From Burkholderiaceae bacterium (GTDB taxonomy: Bacteria > Pseudomonadota > Gammaproteobacteria > Burkholderiales > Burkholderiaceae_C), in NCBI GenBank assembly GCA_024235995.1, contig JACKLI010000001.1, positions 2,480,001-2,544,000 on the forward strand: 64,000 bases of DNA, read 5' to 3'. Of the stretch, positions 48,985 through 57,271 are shown in pieces; position 1 is the first letter of the stretch; every line of letters starts with the position of its first letter. Below the pieces are notes generated by a model. It was not told where the DNA came from, did not search any database, and saw only the letters and a list, made by a program, of their open reading frames with translations. Made by a program: the position numbers and the translations under genes.

Positions 48985-49185
48985 AAATCGGGTGCATGGA
49001 TCCCCATTCGCGATCGAGCCGCTGTCGACTGCGGCATGTACGTGGGCAGCCCGCCGCCGCCCTCGGCGCGCGCGGGGGCCGACGACTATCAGAAACACCC
49101 CAGCCTGATCAGCGGGCGCCGCGTTTGGCTGGACGGGCACAGCGAGCCGGTCACGGCGGCCGCCCCCAAGAAGAGGCGCGCGTGA
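48976..49185 (+). CDS. possible small gene or 3' gene remnant, unknown
   Basis: 69 codons, open to TGA at 49183-49185. From about codon 20 it reads CGMYVGSPPPPSARAGADDY and then QKHPSLISGRRVWLDGH, with coding-like composition and a basic KKRRA end. The first 20 codons overlap the defence promoter region and look non-coding, so it is more likely the tail of a truncated gene. I know no function. Confidence 0.3.
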   Translation: MLQKSGAWIPIRDRAAVDCGMYVGSPPPPSARAGADDYQKHPSLISGRRVWLDGHSEPVTAAAPKKRRA

Positions 49186-49190
49186 AGGCC

Positions 49191-49418
49191 TCACCAGAAG
49201 TACTTGTGCGGCTTCCTGCCGTGCGGCGGCTGGTCCATGCTGTCCAGCTCGGCCCGGGGCGTGCGGGCCGCCTCGTGCTCCCAGGTGCGGGCGCCCCGGC
49301 GCTGCGGGCGCGTCATGGACAGGCTGATCCACCAGCCAGGAGTTGCCTGCAGCCAGCGCCAGGCTTCGCCGAACTTGCGCTGCTTGGCTTTGTATCCGTG
49401 GTGTCTCGTGCGGCTCAT
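49191..49418 (-). CDS. conserved small phage/island protein
   Basis: 75 residues: MSRTRHHGYKAKQRKFGEAW with WRWLQATPGWWISLSMTRPQRR and the ending RKPHKYFW. The pattern is common in phage and island accessory cassettes; its function is not known. It overlaps, in another frame, the region where the neighbouring RelE-like toxin frame runs on without a stop. Confidence 0.7.
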   Translation of the reverse strand: MSRTRHHGYKAKQRKFGEAWRWLQATPGWWISLSMTRPQRRGARTWEHEAARTPRAELDSMDQPPHGRKPHKYFW

Positions 49419-49437
49419 GATGGTCGCCTGGCATGCG

Positions 49438-49734
49438 CCAGCGCGGATCGCGGTCGATCTTCTTGTGCGTGCCCAGGCGCTTCAGCTCGGCAACGGTGCC
49501 GCTCAACTCGAAGGTGATTTGCCAGGCGTGGTTGGCAAAGACGTCGATCTTCCAGATGCTTGGCTTGGGCATGCCGACCAACGCATGCAGGCGCAGGGAC
49601 CTGGCCTGCGGGTTGGCCTGCAGCAGGCGCAGCGCCTCAAGCACGGCTTGCCGCACATCGGGCGGCGCGGATTGCAGATCAGCGGCAAAGCGCTTGCTGT
49701 AGGCGAATGCGCTGATGCGGATGCCGCGCGTCAC
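49438..49734 (-). CDS. RelE/ParE-family toxin; 3' end uncertain because no stop follows the domain
   Basis: From a GTG at 49734, overlapping the upstream stop as GTGA, the frame reads TRGIRISAFAYSKRFAADLQ, QANPQARSLRLHALVGMPKPSIWKIDVF, HAWQITFEL and RLGTHKKIDRDPRW. This is a complete RelE-type domain of about 99 residues. A stop is expected soon after, but the frame remains open to 48766, passing through the MSRTRHH gene and into the RHH gene. Either the stop was lost by a small deletion or substitution, or the protein has a real extension. The domain itself looks intact. Confidence 0.6.
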
Positions 49735-50222
49735 GGGCCGCTCAGGATGGCGGCAAACAGGGCGTCCGCGCTGGCGTGGGTGTCGCCCGTGGACGGCTCC
49801 AGCACCGCGTCGCGCGTGACAATCCACTCACGCAAGGCCTCCACGGTGTCGTGCACATCCCGTACGGCGCCGAGGTATTCGTCATACGCATCATCAACGC
49901 CGTCGTCGGGGTGGAGAGCGGGGTCTGCGCCGGCGCTCTGGTGGCGCTTTTGCGCGTCACGGTGAATGCGGGCGCAGGCATCCGACGCCTTGACCAGGGC
50001 GGCTTGGGTGCGCCCATCCACGTCAATGGGGCCGGCGGCGCCCATCAGGCGCTGGTGGATTTCTCGAAAGCCGTCGTCGATGGCGCGCAGCAGCTTGGTG
50101 TCGGCATACAAACCATCGAGCGTGTTCTCGATGGCGGCCAGCAACTCCAGGTTGCGCGCGGCCAGCGCCTGCGCGCCGATGGGCGTCAGGACAGCTTGGC
50201 GAGCGTTGGCACTGGCATGCAT
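49731..50222 (-). CDS. probable antitoxin partner of the RelE/ParE-like toxin
   Basis: 163 residues, helical and acidic (LAAIENTLDGLYADTKLLRAIDDGFREI, VDDAYDEYLGAVRDVHDTVEALREWI). No DNA-binding motif is evident. It ends in a GTGA overlap with the downstream toxin start, the usual coupling for antitoxin-first pairs. The function is inferred from position only. Confidence 0.6.
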   Translation of the reverse strand: MHASANARQAVLTPIGAQALAARNLELLAAIENTLDGLYADTKLLRAIDDGFREIHQRLMGAAGPIDVDGRTQAALVKASDACARIHRDAQKRHQSAGADPALHPDDGVDDAYDEYLGAVRDVHDTVEALREWIVTRDAVLEPSTGDTHASADALFAAILSGP

Positions 50223-50252
50223 GCGGTGATGGACACTACCACGCGGCGTCCG

Positions 50253-50649
50253 TCAGCGCAGCAGGATCAACTGCGGCACGCCATCGGCGCCGCTCCACAC
50301 GATGGCGTTCTGCGCGCCCACTGTGCACCCGGGTGTCACGCCGCCTCCAGCGCCAGGCCGTACACCAAAAAGCTGGGCTCGCCCGGCCAATCGCCCGATG
50401 GATGTTGGCCGACGCCCAGCTCGACTGCCAAGCCGCGCTGGGCCAGCTCGCGCGCCAAATTGGCCTGACACCCAGCGTTGACCCAACCGCTCGCTCGCCC
50501 AGCGGATTGCAGGCCGTGATGAAGGCGCTGCAACCGACGCCGCGCAGCCGGTGCCGGGCCAGCAACTTGGCGCTGGGCTCGCCGATGCGCAGCACGAGGG
50601 GCTGCGGCGCCAGGACGCGGTACTCAGTCTCAGGGTAGGCGCGGAGGGT
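50253..50649 (-). pseudogene. DUF3293-family gene with two frameshifts and a stop
   Basis: The pieces LRAYPETEYRVLAPQPLVLRIG ... FITACNPLGER, ASGWVNAGCQANLARELAQRGLAVEL ... FLVYGLALEAA, and AQNAIVWSGADGVPQLILLR lie in three consecutive minus-strand frames. The first shift falls in a GAGCGAGCG slip run near 50500. A TGA interrupts after LEAA (50336-50338). The second shift is in TGGGCGCGCAG near 50315. No ATG start is visible. The DUF3293 function is unknown. Confidence 0.7.
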
Positions 50650-50686
50650 GACGAGGTTGACTTACGACGAGGGGCAGCCCGCAGAC

Positions 50687-50989
50687 TCAGAAGACATAGG
50701 CCGCCACAACAATGAAAAATGCAACTCCAGCCAGCACCAGCCAGAACCGATTCAACTCCGACTCGGCCCGGGGTGGTGTGGCATGTTGCCGATATGCCCC
50801 TCGATTCGACACCAGCTCTGGCGCGCCCCTGCGCCGTATGGTGAGACCGGATGGTATCAAGCCCTCATCAGGCGGCGATGACGCTGCAACCACATCCGCG
50901 AGCAATGGGCGAGTCTGCTCATACTGCGACGGAATTGGGATTGGCGACTTGGTGAAAAGACGAGCAGAGCTGTAAGTTGACGTCGCCAT
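50687..50989 (-). CDS. hypothetical tail-anchored membrane protein
   Basis: 100 residues from the ATG at 50989, behind a strong GGGGGAGGT. It is polar and proline/serine-rich for 80 residues, ending in one hydrophobic segment (FWLVLAGVAFFIVVAAYVF) at the extreme C-terminus, the layout of a tail-anchored protein. I recognise no family. It is separated from the IS256 element by about 80 bases. Confidence 0.6.
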   Translation of the reverse strand: MATSTYSSARLFTKSPIPIPSQYEQTRPLLADVVAASSPPDEGLIPSGLTIRRRGAPELVSNRGAYRQHATPPRAESELNRFWLVLAGVAFFIVVAAYVF

Positions 50990-51067
50990 CGGTGCACCTC
51001 CCCCGGCTGACAGCCTGAACCGGTGCGGGTTCGAAACAAGGACCGGCCGGCGGCCAAGCCTACCCGA

Positions 51068-52397
51068 GGGTGTGCAGAATTTTGTGTAAACGGACAATCC
51101 ACCGCCGGCGTAAGCCGGCCTGTCCGTAAGCACAATGAACACCAAGAAACACGACGTACCCGAAGAACTGCTGTCTGGCCTGCTGGCCAACTACAAGAAG
51201 CCTGAAGACCTCATCGGCGAGAACGGTCTGCTCAAGCAACTGACCAAGCTGCTGGTCGAGCGAGCCCTGGACGCTGAGCTGACTGAGCACCTGGGCCATG
51301 AACGCAACGAGGCGGTGGCCAACCCCGCTGGCAACACCCGCAACGGCAAGAGCAAGAAGACCCTCAAGGGCGAGTTCGGCGAATTGCCCATCGAAGTGCC
51401 ACGCGACCGCCATGGCAGCTTCGAGCCTCAGCTCATCCCCAAGCACCAGACCCGCTGGGCCGGCTTCGACGACAAAATCATCTCGCTGTACGCCCGTGGC
51501 ATGACGGTGCGCGAGATACAGGCCCATCTCGAAGAGATGTATGGCACCGAGGTCTCACCCAGCTTGATTTCCTCGGTGACAGATGCCGTGGCCGACGAGG
51601 TCAAGGCCTGGCAGGCCCGGCCGCTGGAGCCGATTTACCCCATCGTCTATCTGGACTGCATCCACGTGAAGGTGCGCGAGGGCGCGGTGCGGGTCAAGGC
51701 GGTGTACCTGGCCATCGGCATCACCATGACGGGCGACAAGGAGGTGCTGGGCCTGTGGCTGGCCCAGACCGAGGGCGCCAAGTTCTGGCTGCAGGTGGTT
51801 ACCGAACTGCGCAACCGGGGCGTGCAGGACATCTTCATCGCCTGCGTCGATGGGCTCAAGGGCTTCCCTGACGCCATCGAGGCAGTCTTCCCCAAGGCGG
51901 TGGTGCAACTGTGCATCGTTCACATGGTGCGTCACAGCCTGAACTACGTCTCATGGAAGCGCCGCAAGGAAGTGGCGGCCGACCTGCGCCGTATCTACAC
52001 GGCCGCCACCGCCGAGGAGGCCGAACTGATGCTCGCAGAGTTCGAGGCCCGATGGGATGCCGAGTACCTGCCCATCGGCCAGTCCTGGCGCAGGAACTGG
52101 AGCCGCTTGACCCCGTTCTTTGACTACCCGCCGGAAATCCGCAAGGTCATCTACACCACCAATGCCATCGAGTCGGTGAACATGAGCCTGAGGAAGCTGA
52201 CCAAGAACCGGGGCTCGTTCCCCAGCGACGAGGCGCTGACCAAGCTGTTCTACCTGGCCCTGCGCAACATCAGCCAGAAGTGGACCATGCCCATCCGGGA
52301 TTGGAAGGCCGCGCTGACCCGCTTTACCATTCAGTTCGGAGACCGCATCTCCGTCAATTGAAGTCCGACCCGTTTACACAAAAATTCGGACACGCCC
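51068..52397 (+). mobile_element. IS256-family insertion sequence
   Basis: Left end GGGTGTGCAGAATTTTGTG (continuing TAAACGG, 51068-51093) and right end, inverse complement of 52370-52397 (GGGCGTGTCCGAATTTTTG, continuing TGTAAACGG), form an imperfect 26-28 bp terminal inverted repeat around one transposase gene. The expected 8-9 bp target duplication is not visible in the flanks, so one flank has probably been rearranged. Confidence 0.88.
51135..52361 (+). CDS. IS256-family (mutator-type) transposase
   Basis: 408 residues, normal length. Catalytic candidates: D in YPIVYLDCIHVKV, D in FIACVDGLKGFPDAI, and E in TTNAIESVNMSLRK, with the family's LCIVHMVRHSL between the second and third. An N-terminal zinc-less helical region (LLKQLTKLLVERALDAELTEHLGH) precedes it. 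The frame is intact, so the element may still move. Confidence 0.95.
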   Translation: MNTKKHDVPEELLSGLLANYKKPEDLIGENGLLKQLTKLLVERALDAELTEHLGHERNEAVANPAGNTRNGKSKKTLKGEFGELPIEVPRDRHGSFEPQLIPKHQTRWAGFDDKIISLYARGMTVREIQAHLEEMYGTEVSPSLISSVTDAVADEVKAWQARPLEPIYPIVYLDCIHVKVREGAVRVKAVYLAIGITMTGDKEVLGLWLAQTEGAKFWLQVVTELRNRGVQDIFIACVDGLKGFPDAIEAVFPKAVVQLCIVHMVRHSLNYVSWKRRKEVAADLRRIYTAATAEEAELMLAEFEARWDAEYLPIGQSWRRNWSRLTPFFDYPPEIRKVIYTTNAIESVNMSLRKLTKNRGSFPSDEALTKLFYLALRNISQKWTMPIRDWKAALTRFTIQFGDRISVN

Positions 52398-52703
52398 ACG
52401 GACTGAAATACCGAATACTCATGACAACACTACCGTTACCGGATCCCTACCCCTTCGAAGACCAGTGCGCCCATTGCGAACCATGTCATCCTTTGGGGGA
52501 AGATCTCAACTGGCTGTCATTTTCCAACAGTAATTTCGATTGAAGAAGATTGTTTTGATCTATTTTATAGATCAAAAGACTCAGCGTCGGCCGCTTGTTC
52601 GCCTGCGGTCGTGGCTTTCCCGTCCGGTGGCTGACATCGAGAAACTGGCCATCCACGAAACCCGCCAGCGGTTAGCCTTGACGCTGCGAAGCAACCCGAG
52701 TTC
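52398..52703. other. region between IS256 and the catabolic cluster; perfect AT-rich inverted repeat at 52553-52577
   Basis: No supported gene. A 41-codon frame at 52421-52543 encodes a CAHCEPC motif but has no ribosome-binding site. TTTTGATCTAT (52553-52563) and ATAGATCAAAA (52567-52577) form a perfect 11-bp inverted repeat with a TTT loop, the one clear structure. It could be a regulator site or the end of an unrecognised element. Confidence 0.5.
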
Positions 52704-53486
52704 TTATCTTCTTAGCCCACCATACGCCGCCCAGGATCCAGCGACGAGATAGCCAGCGTCGACTGCCAAATTCACTCCAGTGATGGCAGCAGCACGACTC
52801 GATCCAAGAAACACCACCGCTTGAGCGATTTCCTCGGGAGTCACGAGCCTACCGAGTGCCGAAGCTTGGCGGAGGGTATCTGCTTCTAGCGTGTGCGTAG
52901 AAAAGCCTCGATCAAGCGCTGGAGTTTGTGTGAAACCAGGTGACACACAGTTCACACGAACGCCCTTGGGCCCCCATTCACCTGCCAGTGATTCCGTAAG
53001 ACTGATAACGCCAGCCTTGGCTGGTCCATAGGAGTGCAGCGGCCCTGAACGCATGCCTGCCACTGAGGCGATGTTAACGATGCTACCGCCATTGCGCTCA
53101 GCCATCGGCGTACCAAAGGCAGCACAGCACAAGTAAGTCCCACGCAGGTCGACGTGCGAGACGAAATCCCATTCACGCTGGCTCAGTTCGCCAGGCGGTA
53201 GCGTGCGCTGCAGAACGCCAGCGCAATTGACCAAGATATCGGTCTTGCCGTACTTTTCCAGAACACAGTTCGCCGCTGCAGACACCGAGTCCTCATCGCC
53301 GACGTCAATTTGCAAAGCGACGCCGCCGATTCGATCCGCTGTGGCGGCAGCAGCGGCTGTGTCTCGGTCAGCGACAACAACCAATGCCCCGAGAGCGGCG
53401 CACAATTCGGCACAAGCTTGGCCGATGCCACTGGCGCCGCCAGTGATGACTACTGTCTGTTGATGGAGCTCTTTCGTCACTGTCAT
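52704..53486 (-). CDS. short-chain dehydrogenase/reductase (SDR)
   Basis: 260 residues from the ATG at 53486, behind AAGGAGATT. It has nucleotide motif TGGASGIG (residues 16-23), the NCAG variant of NNAG, a serine in NIASVAG and the catalytic Y-x-x-x-K in YGPAKAG, plus VSPGFTQTPA. Classical SDRs of this length oxidise hydroxy- or hydroxyacyl-CoA compounds with NAD(P). It is the last gene of the catabolic run, so it may act on a pathway hydroxy intermediate. Confidence 0.93.
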   Translation of the reverse strand: MTVTKELHQQTVVITGGASGIGQACAELCAALGALVVVADRDTAAAAATADRIGGVALQIDVGDEDSVSAAANCVLEKYGKTDILVNCAGVLQRTLPPGELSQREWDFVSHVDLRGTYLCCAAFGTPMAERNGGSIVNIASVAGMRSGPLHSYGPAKAGVISLTESLAGEWGPKGVRVNCVSPGFTQTPALDRGFSTHTLEADTLRQASALGRLVTPEEIAQAVVFLGSSRAAAITGVNLAVDAGYLVAGSWAAYGGLRR

Positions 53487-53676
53487 GTTGCAATCTCCTT
53501 GCCTGTTTCTTCCCCAGCGGGGTTCCTTGTTGTGCGAAGTTCCCCAGAGCACCGGTGAGCAGGTGCTTGTCAGCCCGAGATGGCCCAAAACAAAAGTATC
53601 ACGCCGGCCCTCTAACGCAATATGAGCGCACGTTGGCACTTGGACTTTTGCGCTCTGCCGTGAACGCCGCCTCGAC

Positions 53677-55695
53677 CTACCTTCTCGTCATCACTTTTTC
53701 TGTTGGCAACCAGAAATGCCGCCCCAAGGTGCTTTGTTCTGCAATGCGGTGTAGCTTCTCGTCCAACACATCCCAGCCTATGCTTTCGCCGTAATACATC
53801 GGGCCGCCCTGCTCGCGCGGGAAGCCATAACCGTTGATGTACACCGCATCGACGTCACTCATGCGCTGGGCTATGCGATCGGTCAGCAGGCGCTTTCCTT
53901 CAGCCGCCAGCGCGCCCACGCAGCGCTCCACAATTTCTTGGTCGGTGAACGTTCGAGTCAGATAGCCACGATCTTTGCGCCACTGGGCGATCATCTCCTG
54001 CACTTTAGGGTCGGGCTTGGCTGTGCGCGAGCCTTGCTCGTACATGTACCAGCCCGCTCGGGTCTTTTGGCCAAAGCGGCCGGCTTCGCACAGCCGGTCA
54101 GCAAACACGGAGTAGTCCACGCCAGGGTTCTCCAACGCCCGGCGCTTGCGCCCCGCCCAGCTCAGCTCTAGCCCAGCCAAATCCCCCACTTTGAAGATGC
54201 CCATGGCAAAGCCGAACCGCTCCAGCGAGGCATCCACCTGCTCGGGGCTGGCGCCCATATTGATCAGGTCGTTGGCGGCAGCGTTGTACTTGGCGTACAT
54301 GCGATTGCCGATGAAGCCGTCGCACACACCTGCCAGTACAGGCAACTTGCCCAGAGCCTTCACCAGCGCAAAACTTCGGGCCAGAGTCGCATTGCTTGTG
54401 ACCTCGCAACGCACCACTTCTACTAGGCGCATGACATTGGCGGGGCTGAAGAAATGCAAGCCGACAAAACGACCACTGTGGCTCACGTATTCAGCAAGGC
54501 GATTGGCGTTCAAAGCGGAGGTATTGGTCGCGATGATCGTATCGGGGCGCACCTGCGCGTCGATCTCGCGCAGCACCGCTTCCTTGGCACCGTAGTCCTC
54601 GTACACTGCCTCGATCACCAAATCAACCGTTGCCAACGCCTGCATGCGAGTCGTCATTTTCAAACGCACCAGACGTTCCTGTGCCTGCGCTTCGTTCAAG
54701 CTTCCCTTTTTAACCTGAGCTGCGTAGTGATTGTTCAGCAGGTCCCGCGCGCGCTGCAGTGCCTCTTCGGTTTGGTCGATCAGCTGGACCGTGCGACCGC
54801 TGTCGGTCAAGGCAATAGAAATGCCGCATCCCATGGTGCCGGCGCCAATCACACCCACTTCACGCAGGTCGTCGGCACTCGCCGGTTCAAGGCCCTCTAG
54901 CTTCACGGCTTGCTGTTCGGCCGCAAAAACGTGGCGTAGCGCCTTGGAAGAGTACGTGTCGCGCAGCGCGCAAAAGACCTCGTATTCCCGACGCAGGCCG
55001 GCATCGAAGGTTTCAAACTGCACACCCACCACAGACTGGAGCGCACGGGTCACGTCCGTAACCCTTTTGGGAGAGGGCACGGCTTCAGCGACTGGCAACG
55101 GTAGATCGCGCAGTAGCTGCACGCCCTTGGCCATTAGGCCTTGGGCCAGGGGCAACACTACTGAGAGTTCGGCCGATGGCACCACAGCTTGCACCAGCGG
55201 TGTGTCCTCGAAGCTGCGAGCTGCCACGGTCTTTCCGGACGCCATCAGCTCCATGGCCCGCGCCACCCCGATGGCACGCGGCAGGCGTTGAGTGCCACCG
55301 GCACCGGGGATCAGGCCGATCTTCGACTCCGGCAGGCCGACCTTGGCTCCAGTCGTGGCCACGCGGGCATGGCAGGCCATGGCCAACTCGAAGCCACCGC
55401 CCAGAGCGGCGCCATCCAACAACGCTACTACCGGCTTGCTGCTGGCTTCGATGGCCTGCAGCACAGTGCCCACAGCGGGCGCCGCGTTTGCTGTACCTCG
55501 GGCCACTTCGGTCAGATCAGCACCGACAGAGAAGTAGCCGGACTTGCCACACAGCAGCACCCACTTCACCTCGTCGCGGCGGGCGGCCTCAGCCAGGCCA
55601 TCAAATAGGTACTGACGCAGCGGTTGAGACAACGCATTGACCTTGCCGTGGTCCATGCTTAGAACCAGGCATTGGAATGTGACGTTGAAGTGCAT
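53677..55695 (-). CDS. bifunctional enoyl-CoA hydratase/3-hydroxyacyl-CoA dehydrogenase (FadB/FadJ-like)
   Basis: 672 residues. The N-terminal crotonase domain (1-190) has GKSGYFSVGADLTEVA, ALLDGAALGGGFELAMACH and SKIGLIPGAGGTQRLPRA. The dehydrogenase half starts with the Rossmann motif GVIGAGTMGCGIS (near 287) and carries HFFSPANVMRLVEVV with its catalytic His. The C-terminal part includes GFIGNRMYAKY and GGPMYYGE. It catalyses the hydration and oxidation steps of beta-oxidation. It lies in the same direction 21 bp after the etf chimera. Confidence 0.95.
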   Translation of the reverse strand: MHFNVTFQCLVLSMDHGKVNALSQPLRQYLFDGLAEAARRDEVKWVLLCGKSGYFSVGADLTEVARGTANAAPAVGTVLQAIEASSKPVVALLDGAALGGGFELAMACHARVATTGAKVGLPESKIGLIPGAGGTQRLPRAIGVARAMELMASGKTVAARSFEDTPLVQAVVPSAELSVVLPLAQGLMAKGVQLLRDLPLPVAEAVPSPKRVTDVTRALQSVVGVQFETFDAGLRREYEVFCALRDTYSSKALRHVFAAEQQAVKLEGLEPASADDLREVGVIGAGTMGCGISIALTDSGRTVQLIDQTEEALQRARDLLNNHYAAQVKKGSLNEAQAQERLVRLKMTTRMQALATVDLVIEAVYEDYGAKEAVLREIDAQVRPDTIIATNTSALNANRLAEYVSHSGRFVGLHFFSPANVMRLVEVVRCEVTSNATLARSFALVKALGKLPVLAGVCDGFIGNRMYAKYNAAANDLINMGASPEQVDASLERFGFAMGIFKVGDLAGLELSWAGRKRRALENPGVDYSVFADRLCEAGRFGQKTRAGWYMYEQGSRTAKPDPKVQEMIAQWRKDRGYLTRTFTDQEIVERCVGALAAEGKRLLTDRIAQRMSDVDAVYINGYGFPREQGGPMYYGESIGWDVLDEKLHRIAEQSTLGRHFWLPTEKVMTRR

Positions 55696-55716
55696 GAGGC
55701 TTCAGTCCTGCTCAAA

Positions 55717-55995
55717 TCAAAGGGCGGCGACCAGTTTCGGCACGGCCGTGAACAGGTCGGCTTCCAGGCCGTAGTCAGCCACCGAGAAAATCGGCGCTTC
55801 CGGATCTTTTTTGATCGCCACGATCACCTTCGAATCCTTCATGCCCGCCAGGTGCTGGATCGCACCGGAGATGCCCGCTGCGATGCACAGCATGCTCATC
55901 TTGACGTTGGCGATGTCCACGCCCGTGCCGTCGCCCTTGACCTGCACCTTCACGCTCTCGTCTACCACGCGCTTGACGGCAAACAATACTTTCAT
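55717..55995 (-). CDS. etfB-etfA deletion chimera (electron transfer flavoprotein)
   Basis: 92 residues. The first 35 (MKVLFAVKRVVDESVKVQVK, then GDGTGVDIANVKMSM) are the N-terminus of EtfB. The remaining 57 (LCIAAGISGAIQHLAGMKDS, KVIVAIKKDPEAPIFSVADYG, LEADLFTAVPKL) are the C-terminal FAD-binding end of EtfA. A normal locus has the two full genes in this order, so an in-frame deletion of about 1.5 kb joined them. The product cannot bind FAD or AMP properly and is probably non-functional. Another etfBA elsewhere must serve the acyl-CoA dehydrogenase. Confidence 0.85.
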   Translation of the reverse strand: MKVLFAVKRVVDESVKVQVKGDGTGVDIANVKMSMLCIAAGISGAIQHLAGMKDSKVIVAIKKDPEAPIFSVADYGLEADLFTAVPKLVAAL

Positions 55996-56045
55996 GTTGA
56001 AGTCTTCCTATGAGTTCGTTGTTGACGTCTCGCTAGCAAGCGGCA

Positions 56046-57236
56046 TCAAATAATCTTCTGTGCGCGCAGCGAATTGATACTGGCTTCATTCATGCCCAGC
56101 AGGGAACCCAATATCTGACTGCTATCGCCGCCCAAGGTGGGAGGGAAATGGCGCACCGGCAAGCGCTTGCCATCTACCCGCAGCGGGGGCCCAAAGACGT
56201 GCGTCTCGCCAGCCTTGGGGTGCTTCACGGTATGCAGCAGTCCCGCCTGAGCCACGCGTTCGGAGCGGATGGCTTCGAGGATGCCCAACACCTCACCGCA
56301 GGGAATGCCGTGCGCTGACAGGCGCTCAAGCAGCTTTGCTGTGGGGTGCCTGCGTATCTCCTCAACAAGCAGCGGCCCAAGCACCGCGCGATTCTCGCGA
56401 CGTTGGAGGTTGGTCGCGAAGCGTGGATCGTCGACCAAGTCGGGGCGCCCCACGACGTTCCGACAAAACTTCTCGTACTGCGCGTTGTTGCCCACGGTGA
56501 TGATCAGTCGACCATCCGCTGACTCGAACATGCCGTACGGCACGATGGACGGATGGGCGTTGCCGTACTTCTCAGGCTCCTGCCCCGCCTGCAACGCCTC
56601 TAGGCCGTAATACGCGCTAACGAGCAACCCGCAATCAAACAGTGCCACCTCCAGCTTGCGAGGCTGATCATCGGCTTGCCGCTTGAAGAGTGCTGCCAAG
56701 ATAAGCTGCGCGGTGTACATGCCGGTGAACATGTCCACCACCGCCACACCGAACTTCAGTGGAGGCGTATCTTTTTCGCCGTTCAGCGCCATCAACCCCG
56801 ACTCCCCCTGCACCACCAGGTCATAACCGGGACGCTGCCGCTCCGGACCATGCTGGTCATAGCCAGAAATGTGGCAGTAGAGGATGCGCGGGTTCACCTT
56901 CAGCAGATCCTCGTACCCAATACCCATGCGCTCGGCGTCACCACCCTTGAAGTTGTGGATCAACACGTCCGACTGCTTGGCCAGGTCCAACAAGATCTCG
57001 CGGGCTTCCGGGCGCTTGAGGTCCAGCGTGAGCGATCGCTTGTTGCGGTTCACGCTGTTGTAGTAAGGCGTTTCGGTGTCCCCGATCTTGATACCCCAGT
57101 CGCGGGTATCGTCACCGCGCACAGGATGCTCCACCTTGATGACTTCGGCCCCCATATCTCCCAACACCTGGGCACACAGGGGGCCGGCAAAGACACGGCT
57201 AAGGTCCAGAATGCGGATTCCCGGCAGCATTTGCAT
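56046..57236 (-). CDS. CaiB/BaiF family III CoA-transferase
   Basis: 396 residues. The N-terminus GIRILDLSRVFAGPLCAQVLGDMGAEVIKVEHPVRGDDTR is the family signature. The catalytic aspartate is probably that of VAVVDMFTGMYTA. NRNKRSLTLDLKRPE and GYEDLLKVNPRILYCHISGYDQHGP are further blocks. It moves CoA between carboxylic acids, here likely activating the substrate or recycling CoA with an acyl-CoA of the pathway. It stands between thiolase and the etf chimera in the run. Confidence 0.94.
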   Translation of the reverse strand: MQMLPGIRILDLSRVFAGPLCAQVLGDMGAEVIKVEHPVRGDDTRDWGIKIGDTETPYYNSVNRNKRSLTLDLKRPEAREILLDLAKQSDVLIHNFKGGDAERMGIGYEDLLKVNPRILYCHISGYDQHGPERQRPGYDLVVQGESGLMALNGEKDTPPLKFGVAVVDMFTGMYTAQLILAALFKRQADDQPRKLEVALFDCGLLVSAYYGLEALQAGQEPEKYGNAHPSIVPYGMFESADGRLIITVGNNAQYEKFCRNVVGRPDLVDDPRFATNLQRRENRAVLGPLLVEEIRRHPTAKLLERLSAHGIPCGEVLGILEAIRSERVAQAGLLHTVKHPKAGETHVFGPPLRVDGKRLPVRHFPPTLGGDSSQILGSLLGMNEASINSLRAQKII

Positions 57237-57271
57237 ATCAACCCCTCGTCTCGGTCATGACAGATTTCCGC

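Noticed and set aside
48766..49827. One 353-residue protein on the minus strand
   Set aside because: The first 31 codons overlap the antitoxin gene and the last 220 codons overlap other genes; only the RelE-like domain (49438-49734) is supported.
52421..52543. 41-codon frame with a CAHCEPC motif after IS256
   Set aside because: No ribosome-binding site, no neighbour context and length within chance; kept only as a remark.
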